A stretch of DNA of 64,000 nucleotides from Rhizobium leucaenae USDA 9039 (GTDB lineage: Bacteria; Pseudomonadota; Alphaproteobacteria; Rhizobiales; Rhizobiaceae): positions 54,456 to 118,455 of the forward strand of contig NZ_AUFB01000017.1 in the NCBI RefSeq assembly GCF_000426285.1, given 5' to 3'. Shown piece by piece: positions 46,078-54,328 of this stretch. Position numbers and translations under genes: made by a program. The notes beneath the pieces were generated by a model. The model made no database searches, was not told where the DNA came from, and saw only the letters and a list, made by a program, of their open reading frames with translations. The first letter of the stretch is position 1, and the number at the start of each line of letters is the position of its first letter.

Positions 46078-46515
46078 TTATTGCGTGATGGATTTCAGCG
46101 CGTGCAGCGCCAGGATGTAACTGTAGGGTCCAAAACCGCAGATCATACCCTTGGCGGCGGGCGCGATCATCGATTTGTGCCGGAATTCTTCGCGTGCATG
46201 GATATTAGAGATATGAACCTCCACCACGGGAACGGAAATGGCGCGGATCGCATCATGAAGCGCGATCGACGTGTGGCCATACGCGCCCGGATTGATAGCG
46301 ACGCCGGCCGCGACATCTCCGGCTTCATGCAGCCAGTCGACCAGCACGCCTTCATGGTTGCTCTGGCGAAAGTCGATGACAAAGCCAAGGCTTTCGGCCG
46401 CCGATTTGCAGTCGGCTTCGATATCCTTGAGTGTCTTGCCGCCATAGATGCCCGGCTCGCGCTTGCCGAGGGCATTCAAATTGGGTCCGTTCAGGACGAA
46501 AATGGTTTGCGCCAT
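46078..46515 (-). CDS. aroQ: Type II 3-dehydroquinate dehydratase
   Basis: Third step of the shikimate pathway. The 145-residue protein begins MAQTIFVLNGPNLNALGKRE, with the catalytic Tyr in the PGIYGGKTL loop, the general-base His in VEVHISNIHAREEFRHKS, and the closing ICGFGPYSYILALHAL. The ATG is chosen from the conserved N-terminus. It leads the aroQ-accB-accC-aat unit. Confidence 0.96.
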   Translation of the reverse strand: MAQTIFVLNGPNLNALGKREPGIYGGKTLKDIEADCKSAAESLGFVIDFRQSNHEGVLVDWLHEAGDVAAGVAINPGAYGHTSIALHDAIRAISVPVVEVHISNIHAREEFRHKSMIAPAAKGMICGFGPYSYILALHALKSITQ

Positions 46516-46684
46516 CAGAGGTTCCGTCAAAGTGCAGCGCAACCTATAGACTCCCGAGGGCCCATAGGAAAGCCCCCAGAACGTAGGTTGCGCGTGTCTA
46601 GGTGTGGAAACGCCCTGATTTTGGCGATTTTACGCATAGCCTCGAAATCGGTTCGACTTCGAAAGGGCTCACGCCTATTCCGAA

Positions 46685-46725
46685 GCGCCCTGTGTCCTTT
46701 ATGCATCCTGAAAAACACAGGGCGC
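46685..46725. terminator. Strong hairpin between aroQ and the DsbA-type gene
   Basis: GCGCCCTGTGT (46685-46695) and ACACAGGGCGC (46715-46725) form a perfect 11-bp stem with a 19-base loop, 15 bases after the DsbA-type stop codon on the minus strand. There is no T-run after it, so it may act as a 3'-stabilising or Rho-dependent end, or be part of the aroQ leader. Confidence 0.4.
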
Positions 46726-46740
46726 AGTCGTTGCCATGGT

Positions 46741-47508
46741 TTAGCAGGTGGTCTTGCCGCAACTGCGGACATTGGCGATCTTCTGCTGGATGGCATCGAG
46801 GCCGATTGCCCCGGAGATCGCTTCATTTCCGATAACATAGGCTGGCGTGCCGGTTACATTGAGATCGGAGGCGAGTTGGTACGTGGCCTTGACCGAATCA
46901 GTATTCGGGCTCTTTGCCATTTCGGCCCGAATTGCCGCTTCGCTGACGCCGAGCGAGGTCGCGACTTCGATGGCGCTGTCTTCCGAGGCGCGGCCGTCAC
47001 TGCTAAGCAGCGTATGATGGAATTCGGCATATTTTTCCGGCGCCAGCTTGCGGAAAGCGTCGGAAACCCTTGCGGCGGCAACCGAATCCGGCCCGAGGAT
47101 CGGGAATTCCTTCAGCACGAAACGCACGTTCGGGTCTTGCTTCAGCAGCGCGTCCATATCGGGAAGCGCGTGCCGGCAATAGGTGCAATTATAATCGAAG
47201 AACTCGACAACGGTGACGTTGCCCTTTGGGTTGCCGATCGTCACGTCATTCTTGGAATTGAAGATGGCATCCTTGTTTTCTGAGACAGCCTGGGCGGATT
47301 GGGCAAGGCGCTGCTCGTCCTGTTTCTTCTCAAGCGCCGATTGTGCGTCCAAGAGAACTTCCGGATGCTCGACGAGATATTCCTTGATGAACTCCCCGAA
47401 TTCCTTTTTCTGCTGGTCATCCAGCGCGGCGGCGGGCTGGACCATGGCGAGCGACGCGGCAATGGCGATCGCTGAAGCCGCCAGCAAAGTTTTGGAAAAA
47501 AGGGTCAT
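46741..47508 (-). CDS. Periplasmic DsbA-family thioredoxin-fold protein (ScsC/Com1-like)
   Basis: A 255-residue thiol-disulphide oxidoreductase. A signal peptide (ending near PAAALD) is followed by an N-terminal helical segment (EFIKEYLVEHPEVLLDAQSA) typical of ScsC-like proteins that oligomerise, then the thioredoxin fold with the active site NCTYCRHALPDM and the cis-Pro in VTGTPAYVIG. Two extra cysteines close the protein (RSCGKTTC). It may act as an isomerase rather than a simple oxidase (inference). The start follows from the signal peptide; no strong ribosome-binding site is seen. Confidence 0.9.
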   Translation of the reverse strand: MTLFSKTLLAASAIAIAASLAMVQPAAALDDQQKKEFGEFIKEYLVEHPEVLLDAQSALEKKQDEQRLAQSAQAVSENKDAIFNSKNDVTIGNPKGNVTVVEFFDYNCTYCRHALPDMDALLKQDPNVRFVLKEFPILGPDSVAAARVSDAFRKLAPEKYAEFHHTLLSSDGRASEDSAIEVATSLGVSEAAIRAEMAKSPNTDSVKATYQLASDLNVTGTPAYVIGNEAISGAIGLDAIQQKIANVRSCGKTTC

Positions 47509-47713
47509 CGGGTCCTCGTTTGAGTAGGTGCTGAGACTCATCGTCCGGTTCGGGATATCACCGCGAGGTTAAGATCCACAAATGTGTATCGGCAATTTAC
47601 GGTGCATGTGTATTTCCAGAAACAGGAATTTTCACGACAAAGCCGCAATCGCGGGATTGTGAACACGCTAATATTACGGCAATTGTCTGGCTCCAATCCG
47701 ATCCGAGAAAGAA

Positions 47714-48877
47714 TTGACTTTGTTTTCCCTATCCAAACGCAGCGATGTCGAACCCTTCCATGCCATGGACGTTCTGGCGGAGGCAACGCGTCGGCGTCAG
47801 GCGGGACATGCTGTCATCTCGATGGCCATTGGCCAGCCGTCGCATCCCGCGCCGCAGGCAGCACTTGAAGCGGCACGCACAGCACTCGGTCACGGTCGCA
47901 TCGGCTACACGGAGGCACTTGGCACGCTGGCGCTGAGGCAAGCACTTGCCGGTCATTACCTTGCTCGCCATGGGCTGACCATCGATCCCACGCGGATCGC
48001 GATCACCACCGGTTCGTCCGCCGGCTTCAATCTTGCCTTTCTGACGCTGTTCGATCCCGGCGACAGCGTCGCCATCGCAAGGCCCGGCTATCCGGCCTAT
48101 CGCAATATTCTCGCCGCCCTCGGGCTCGATGTCGTCGAAGTGCCTGTGACCGCCGAGACGCAATTCACGCTGACCCCGGAAAGCCTGGAGGCGGCGCAAG
48201 CGGCGAGTGGCAAGCGGCTGAAGGGCGTATTGCTTGCAAGCCCTGCCAATCCGACCGGCACAGTGACGGGCAGGGCGGCGCTGAAGGCGCTCGCCGACTA
48301 TTGCGCCGACCGTTCGATCGTCTTCATCTCCGACGAAATCTATCACGGACTGACTTTCGTCGGCGAGGAGACGAGCGCGCTGGAGCTAACCGACGAGGCG
48401 ATCGTCATCAATTCCTTCTCGAAATATTATTGCATGACTGGCTGGCGCATCGGCTGGATGGTGCTGCCGGACCGTCTGGTGCGCCCCATCGAGCGCGTCG
48501 CCCAGAGCCTCTATATTTCGGCGCCGGAACTCTCGCAGATCGCCGCTGCCGCAGCGCTCGGGGCAGGGGCTGAACTGGACGTCTACCGCGAAAGCTATCG
48601 CCACAACCGCGATTTCCTGATGCGCCGTCTGCCCGAAATCGGCTTCTCCATCGCTTCGCCGATGGACGGCGCTTTCTACGCCTATGTCGATGTCGGCCGT
48701 TTTACCAACGACAGCATGGCTTTCGCCCGCAAGATGCTGGCCGAAATCAACGTCGCCGCTACGCCGGGCCTCGATTTCGATCCGATCGAGGGACACCGCG
48801 TGATGCGCATCTCCTATGCCGGTTCGAACGCGGAGATCGAGGACGCAGTGGAACGCATGGCGGCGTGGTTGAAATAG
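47714..48877 (+). CDS. Class I/II pyridoxal-phosphate aminotransferase
   Basis: A 387-residue PLP enzyme of the aspartate-aminotransferase fold. It shows ISMAIGQPSHPAPQAALEAA, the ITTGSSAGFNLAFLTLFDPG block, LASPANPTGTVTGRAALK, SDEIYHGLTF, the PLP-binding Lys in INSFSKYYCMTGWRIGW, and the carboxylate-binding Arg in RVMRISYAGS. The amino-acid substrate is not evident. The TTG start has GAGAAAGA just upstream; no ATG fits before the conserved N-terminus. It is divergent from the DsbA-type gene. Confidence 0.88.
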   Translation: MTLFSLSKRSDVEPFHAMDVLAEATRRRQAGHAVISMAIGQPSHPAPQAALEAARTALGHGRIGYTEALGTLALRQALAGHYLARHGLTIDPTRIAITTGSSAGFNLAFLTLFDPGDSVAIARPGYPAYRNILAALGLDVVEVPVTAETQFTLTPESLEAAQAASGKRLKGVLLASPANPTGTVTGRAALKALADYCADRSIVFISDEIYHGLTFVGEETSALELTDEAIVINSFSKYYCMTGWRIGWMVLPDRLVRPIERVAQSLYISAPELSQIAAAAALGAGAELDVYRESYRHNRDFLMRRLPEIGFSIASPMDGAFYAYVDVGRFTNDSMAFARKMLAEINVAATPGLDFDPIEGHRVMRISYAGSNAEIEDAVERMAAWLK

Positions 48878-48969
48878 ACTCTTAGATCAGAGGTTTGCGG
48901 CGGGTTTTGAAAGTATTTTAGGAAGTGCTTCAATGGTGTCGGGGTATTGGTCGCCAACGGGGCCGCCCC

Positions 48970-49121
48970 GTCCTTCGAGGGGCGCTTCGCTCCCGCCTCA
49001 GGATAAGGCGGAGCCGGCTTCACGACTTGCTGCAAAGCACCGCAAAGCAAAGGATAACTCGCGGTCGGATGCGAAAGGTTAGCCCTCACCTGGGGCGGGA
49101 GCAACGCGACCCTCGAAGGAC
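48970..49121. repeat. Nested palindromic intergenic repeat, family B copy 2
   Basis: Outer arms GTCCTTCGAGGG (48970-48981) and CCCTCGAAGGAC (49110-49121) are perfect complements, as are the inner arms GCTCCCGCC (48989-48997) and GGCGGGAGC (49094-49102). The TTCGAGG/CCTCGAA core and nested layout are shared with the element at 36508-36668. It lies in the 396-bp gap between the aminotransferase gene and rne, which otherwise holds only the rne terminator. Confidence 0.75.
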
Positions 49122-49212
49122 GAGGGCGGGTGTGAGCACCGAAACTCGCGAGAAGGATAAACGACGAAAGAGAAATACCGGTCGTCGACCATACCAGCCT
49201 GAGGTCCTCCCA

Positions 49213-49248
49213 AACAAAAATCCGGCCGCGTCGCCACGGCCGGATTTT
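49213..49248 (-). terminator. Rho-independent terminator of rne
   Basis: On the minus strand AAAATCCGGCCG and CGGCCGGATTT form a stem of at least 11 bp around an 8-base loop, followed by TTTTTGTTTG, 26 bases after the rne stop codon. The plus-strand reading also has a short T-run, so it could terminate in both directions. Confidence 0.85.
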
Positions 49249-49273
49249 GTTATTTCGTTCCAAACAGCAGCGT

Positions 49274-52162
49274 TCAGAAGAAACCGCGGCGCTGCCACCA
49301 ACCGGCCTTCTTCGGCTTGGTCGGCTCGCCATCGCCTTCGCCGCCCTCGTTGGCGCGGCTGGACTTGACCACCGGCTCGGAGGAGGAGACGTTCGACTCG
49401 CGGTTGGCGCGCGCCGGCTTGGCCGCAGCCTCCGTCACCGCGGGTTCTTCAGCCGCTACCGGTTCGGCGACCTTGTCGAGATCGCCGGCGACCTCGGCTA
49501 CTGTTTCGGCTTCGGTGTCAACCACGGGCCTCTCTTCGGCGATCGGCGCTTCGACAGGCGATGCTTCCGCCTTCGGCTTGCGGCGGCTGCGGCTCTTGGC
49601 GGGCTTCACCTCTTCAGCGACGACGGGCGCGGTTTCGACAGCCGCCATAGCCGGCTGGCTTTCGACGGCCGCTTCGCCTTCAGCGACTGCGATATCGGCG
49701 ACGGTCACTACGACATCGTTTTCGCCGTCATCCTCATCGTCAGCGCCTTCCTCGGAACCGGCTTCACTGCCGGCGGCCAATTCATTGCCGTCGCCGTCGC
49801 GATTGCGGCGTCCGCCACGCTTGCCGCGCCGACGGCGCTTGCGCTTCTGCTGGCCATCGTCGCTGGACGCGGCCACAGCTTCGCTGCTGCCGCTTGCCTC
49901 GTCCTCTTCGCCTTCATCCGCCTCTTCGTCATCATCTTCGCTGGACGTATCGGCTGACTCGGAAGCGGCCTGGGCGTCACCGCCACGGCCACGACGGCGA
50001 CGGCGACGCTTGCGCTTGCGGCCACCCTCATTGTTCTCGGAGCGGGCAGCAGGCTGCTGTTCGACGGCAGCGGCCTTTTCCTCCAGTTCCTCGTCTTCGT
50101 CCTCGTCGGCCTCGATGACGATATCATCGTCCTCGTCCTCGGGAATGGCGGCGAAGTTGAACAGGGATTCGATCTTCACCGGATTTTCCACCGGCTCGCC
50201 GCGGTCGATCGCGAAATGTTGCGTGCCGACGGCATTGTCCGCGCCGATGACGATGGCGACGCCGAAACGGTTTTCGTAATCGACGATCGTCTGGCGCTTG
50301 TGGTTGAGCAGATAGAGCGCGATGTCCGGCGTCGTACGCACGGTGATGTCGTGTGTCGTGTTCTTCAGCAGATATTCCTCGATGCCGCGCAGAACATGCA
50401 GCGCAACGGAGGACTGCGAACGGACATGGCCGGTGCCGCCGCAATGCGAGCAGATCTGCGTCGTGCTCTCGAGAACGGAGGCGCGGATGCGCTGACGCGA
50501 CATTTCCAGAAGGCCGAAATGCGAGATGCGGCCGACCTGGATGCGAGCCCGGTCGTTCTTCAGGCACTCCTTCAGCTTCTTCTCGACAGCGCGGTTGTTG
50601 CGCTTTTCTTCCATGTCGATGAAGTCGATGACGATCAGGCCGGCAAGATCGCGCAGGCGAAGCTGGCGGGCAATTTCTTCCGCCGCTTCCAGATTGGTCT
50701 GCAGTGCGGTGTCTTCGATCGAATGTTCGCGCGTCGAACGGCCGGAGTTGACGTCGATCGAAACCAGAGCTTCCGTCTGGTTCATGATCAGATAGCCACC
50801 CGAGCGCAAAGTTACCTGCGGCTGCAGCATGCGGTCGAGCTGTGCCTCGATGCCGGAGCGGGAGAAGATCGGATGGATGTCGCGATAGGGCTGAACCACC
50901 TTGGCGTGGCTCGGCATCAGCATCTTCATGAAGTCTTTCGCTTCACGATAGCCTTCTTCGCCGGCAACGATGATCTCGCCGATATCCTTGTTGTAGAGGT
51001 CGCGGATCGAGCGCTTGATCAGGCTGCCTTCTTCGTAGACGAGGCAAGGCGCGGTCGAAGCGAGCGTCAGCGTGCGGACGTTTTCCCAAAGGCGCATCAG
51101 ATATTCGAAATCGCGCTTGACCTCGACCTTGGTGCGGTTGGCGCCGGCGGTGCGAAGAATGACGCCCATGCCTTGCGGCACTTCGAGCATCTTGGCGATT
51201 TCCTTCAGGCGCTTGCGGTCCTGCGGATTGGTGATCTTGCGGGAAATGCCGCCACCGCGCGCCGTGTTCGGCATGAGAACCGAATAGCGGCCTGCGAGCG
51301 AGAGATAGGTGGTGAGTGCAGCACCCTTGTTGCCGCGCTCTTCCTTGGCGACCTGCACCAGCAGGATCTGCCGGCGCTTGATGACTTCCTGGATGCGATA
51401 CTGCTTGCGCGGTTTACGCTGCGTGCGGTCCGGAACCTCTTCCATCGCATCTTCGGCGCCGACGGATTCGATCACTTCTTCTTCGTGGTCGTGATCATCA
51501 TCGTCGTCGTCGTCATGACGGCGCTTGGAAACATCGACATTCTCGGAGATCGAATCGGTTTCGACCATCGCAGCCATTTCGCCGGATGGGCCGCTTTCTT
51601 CGTCTTCGCTTGGGGCGTCGATCGTCGCGACCGCCTCGGCGGCAGGGGCCTCGTCGGCGGAAGCTTCCGCGACCACCTTCTTGCGGCTGCGGCGCGGCTT
51701 GGCCTTCTTCGCCGGAGCTTCTTCGACGGGAGCTGTCGCTGCCTCAGGGGCAGGGGCCTCTTCCGCGACGGCGGCTTCCGCTTCGTCCTTCTGGACGATG
51801 CCGATGTCGGGCTGTTCCTGCTGGGAAAGATCCAGCGCCGTTTCGACATGCTCGACATCGTCGTCGCGGCGATGCTCTTCGGCTTCCGCCTTCAAGAGCG
51901 CCTGCCGGTCGGCGAGCGGGATCTGGTAGTAATCGGGATGGATTTCGGCAAAGGCCAGAAAGCCGTGCCGGTTGCCGCCGTAATCCACAAAGGCCGCCTG
52001 CAGCGAAGGCTCGACCCTCGTCACCTTGGCGAGATAGATGTTGCCGCGGATTTGCTTCTTATGCTGCGACTCGAAGTCAAATTCTTCTATGCGGTTCCCG
52101 CGAACGACAACGACACGCGTCTCTTCCTCGTGAGACGCATCGATAAGCATTTTGTCTGCCAT
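49274..52162 (-). CDS. rne: Ribonuclease E
   Basis: Essential endoribonuclease of mRNA decay and rRNA processing and scaffold of the degradosome; 962 residues. It starts MADKMLIDASHEEETRVVVV; the S1 domain (IYLAKVTRVEPSLQAAFVDY) is split by a long acidic, low-complexity insertion of about 150 residues, as in other Alphaproteobacteria. The DNase I-like catalytic region has LVSIDVNSGRST and IVIDFIDMEEKRNNRAV, and the Zn-link Cys pair is CSHCGGTGH. The C-terminal third alternates acidic runs and Arg-rich blocks (GGRKRKRRRRRRGRGG and others), suited to RNA and partner binding. It is divergent from the amidase gene. Confidence 0.96.
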   Translation of the reverse strand: MADKMLIDASHEEETRVVVVRGNRIEEFDFESQHKKQIRGNIYLAKVTRVEPSLQAAFVDYGGNRHGFLAFAEIHPDYYQIPLADRQALLKAEAEEHRRDDDVEHVETALDLSQQEQPDIGIVQKDEAEAAVAEEAPAPEAATAPVEEAPAKKAKPRRSRKKVVAEASADEAPAAEAVATIDAPSEDEESGPSGEMAAMVETDSISENVDVSKRRHDDDDDDDHDHEEEVIESVGAEDAMEEVPDRTQRKPRKQYRIQEVIKRRQILLVQVAKEERGNKGAALTTYLSLAGRYSVLMPNTARGGGISRKITNPQDRKRLKEIAKMLEVPQGMGVILRTAGANRTKVEVKRDFEYLMRLWENVRTLTLASTAPCLVYEEGSLIKRSIRDLYNKDIGEIIVAGEEGYREAKDFMKMLMPSHAKVVQPYRDIHPIFSRSGIEAQLDRMLQPQVTLRSGGYLIMNQTEALVSIDVNSGRSTREHSIEDTALQTNLEAAEEIARQLRLRDLAGLIVIDFIDMEEKRNNRAVEKKLKECLKNDRARIQVGRISHFGLLEMSRQRIRASVLESTTQICSHCGGTGHVRSQSSVALHVLRGIEEYLLKNTTHDITVRTTPDIALYLLNHKRQTIVDYENRFGVAIVIGADNAVGTQHFAIDRGEPVENPVKIESLFNFAAIPEDEDDDIVIEADEDEDEELEEKAAAVEQQPAARSENNEGGRKRKRRRRRRGRGGDAQAASESADTSSEDDDEEADEGEEDEASGSSEAVAASSDDGQQKRKRRRRGKRGGRRNRDGDGNELAAGSEAGSEEGADDEDDGENDVVVTVADIAVAEGEAAVESQPAMAAVETAPVVAEEVKPAKSRSRRKPKAEASPVEAPIAEERPVVDTEAETVAEVAGDLDKVAEPVAAEEPAVTEAAAKPARANRESNVSSSEPVVKSSRANEGGEGDGEPTKPKKAGWWQRRGFF

Positions 52163-52800
52163 GTAAGCTGTGCTCCTCGGCGCTGGCATGCGGAAAGGCG
52201 CCGGCCGGTCGGTAGGACAGGCTGGTTGCACTCCATCATTGCTGCACCGGATAATGAAAGTCGCGATTGGTTGTTTTGCGATGACAGCAACTGCAGCCAG
52301 ACGACAGCCGGGACATTAGCTTCCCGGGGTCTGTTCACTTCTTGAAAAAGCTGCTGCGGTACCATCCGTAACCAAGCGAGATCGACAATGCCTTAGACCC
52401 AACGAACGGGTCCGATGAATGTGCTCTCTAAAGAGCGTTTGGTGGCTATCCACCGATGAATTTCCCGCGCAAAACCGGAAATTCAGATATCCAGTATGGG
52501 AGCAGAAGCACTGGAGACGGCGGATGACGGCCGCTTATGGCGCCTGGTACTCGAGGCGGCTGCCTTTGCGGCGACTCTATCCCGTCAACACTTCTACCCT
52601 AATATGCGTTGTATGTTTTATCTGTCACAATAGCAAGGGGAAAGCCAAGTATGCCATAATATTGATGGATTCGTCCTATGAGGAAGGTGCGGGGACGGCG
52701 TCTCCGATTCTTCTCCCGGTACGCCATCACATCGGCACTATCGCATCATTCCTGGTTTTCCCGTTATTTTTTGGACTTCAAAAACAACGTTGAAATCAAT
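52163..52800. other. Long divergent intergenic region between rne and the amidase gene
   Basis: About 640 bases that must hold both promoters and the leader of rne. RNase E genes are often autoregulated through a long 5' untranslated region, so part of it is probably transcribed leader (inference). I find no convincing protein gene; the open frame upstream of the amidase start has irregular composition, and no repeat family from elsewhere in the window is present. Confidence 0.45.
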
Positions 52801-54069
52801 ATGGGGCGCGCTGGGCAATTGTTAAAGGGATTCCGACATGCGACGGAGAATGGCGTGAGGGCTTTGCGGATTATAGCGGTAGCCCTCGCAATGATGGCTC
52901 TTCCAATTCTTTCGCCGCTTGCGCCGGCCGTGGCGGCCGCCGATCCATTGCTCGCCTATGGTGCGCGCATCGCCGGCGACGACGCCCGCACCCGTATCGT
53001 CATCGATATGGATCGCGAGCCGACGTTCTCGGTTCATTATCTCGACAACCCTGTGCGCATCATTGTCGATCTCCCGGCAACCGCCTTCGGCTTCCCGGCT
53101 GGCGATCTGAAGCCGATCGGCCTCTTCAAGGATATCCGCTACGGCACCATGAACGAGGACAGCGCCCGCATCGTGCTGACGGCGACCAAGCCGGCGAAGC
53201 TCGTGATGACCAAGGTGCAGCTGGATGAAAGCGGCAAGGGGCATCGCCTCGTGCTAGATGCCGAGATGATGCCTGCCGGACAATTTGCGGAGCTTATCAA
53301 GCAACAGAGCTGGACCAACGATGACACCGCAAAGGATGTCGGATCGGTGGCGCCGATCGAAAAGGCTGATCCGAGCAAATTCCTCGTCGCCGTCGACGCC
53401 GGTCACGGCGGTATCGACGCCGGCGCGACAGCCAGCGATGGCGTCACGCAGGAAAAGGACATCACGCTTGCTTTCGCCAAGCTCCTAGCCGACAAGCTGA
53501 ACGCACAGCCAGGCATCAAAGCCTTCCTGACACGTGACAACGATGAATATCTGTCGCTGTCGCAGCGGGTGACCATCGCCAGGCAGAACCATGCCTCCCT
53601 GTTCATCTCGCTGCATGCCGACACGCTGAAGCAGAAGGATATCCGAGGCGCCACGGTATATACGATTTCCGACAAGGCCTCCGACAAGCTTGCCGGTGAA
53701 GTTGCAGACCGGGAGAACAATTCCGACCAGATCGCCGGTGCCGAGACGCAGGCCCAGCCCGCCGCCGTCGCGGATATTCTGATGGACCTGACCCGGCGTG
53801 AGACGCAGGCTTTTTCCATTTCGCTGGCGCAGGATGTGCTGACCTCGTTCAACGGCCAGATCTCCATGATCAACAATCCGCATCGCCATGCCGGCTTCCG
53901 CGTGCTGCAGGCGCCGGATGTGCCCTCCATTCTCCTCGAACTCGGCTTCCTCTCGAACAAGGATGATGAGAAACTTCTGCTCGATCCCGATTGGCGGCAG
54001 AAATTGGCGGATCGCCTGACCGATGCTGTCCAGCAATATCGCGTTTCAACCATTGCGAATGGCGGCTGA
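52801..54069 (+). CDS. N-acetylmuramoyl-L-alanine amidase (AmiC-type)
   Basis: Periplasmic zinc amidase that removes stem peptides from peptidoglycan during daughter-cell separation. The 422-residue protein has a signal sequence (LRIIAVALAMMALPILSPL, cleaved near AVAAA), an AMIN domain (about residues 40-150, ARTRIVIDMDREPTFSVHYL) that targets it to the wall or septum, and an Amidase_3 catalytic domain with zinc ligands in VDAGHGGIDAGA and SLFISLHAD and the catalytic Glu in ILLELGFLSNKDDE. The ATG before GRAGQLLKGFRH is preferred over a start 41 codons upstream on family length. mrcA follows on the same strand. Confidence 0.93.
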   Translation: MGRAGQLLKGFRHATENGVRALRIIAVALAMMALPILSPLAPAVAAADPLLAYGARIAGDDARTRIVIDMDREPTFSVHYLDNPVRIIVDLPATAFGFPAGDLKPIGLFKDIRYGTMNEDSARIVLTATKPAKLVMTKVQLDESGKGHRLVLDAEMMPAGQFAELIKQQSWTNDDTAKDVGSVAPIEKADPSKFLVAVDAGHGGIDAGATASDGVTQEKDITLAFAKLLADKLNAQPGIKAFLTRDNDEYLSLSQRVTIARQNHASLFISLHADTLKQKDIRGATVYTISDKASDKLAGEVADRENNSDQIAGAETQAQPAAVADILMDLTRRETQAFSISLAQDVLTSFNGQISMINNPHRHAGFRVLQAPDVPSILLELGFLSNKDDEKLLLDPDWRQKLADRLTDAVQQYRVSTIANGG

Positions 54070-54328
54070 GACGGTGGACAGTGCCGCCATTCGTGTCTTC
54101 CATGTAACAGCCGTTGCTAATGGGCGGGGATGAAGTGAGGAATACCGGCGATGAGCCCTATTTTGCTCACATTCCCGTCTTTACACCAAACTATTGTTTG
54201 CGGCGGTCGGCATGCACGGCTTTGTGCTGCTGCCGTCTTGCATTAACGCCGTCAGCGTGCAAAACGCCCGTGAATGTGCGATGGTCTCGCGCATGCGCCG
54301 CATGAAGAAGAAGCACCGGTAGCATCAT

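Noticed and set aside
50216..52345. 709-codon open frame on the plus strand
   Set aside because: It is antisense to rne for almost its whole length; rne has conserved catalytic motifs, and the frame is open only because of high-GC codon bias.
52678..52800. Upstream extension of the amidase gene
   Set aside because: The extra 41 residues are basic and irregular and precede the signal peptide; family length favours the later ATG.
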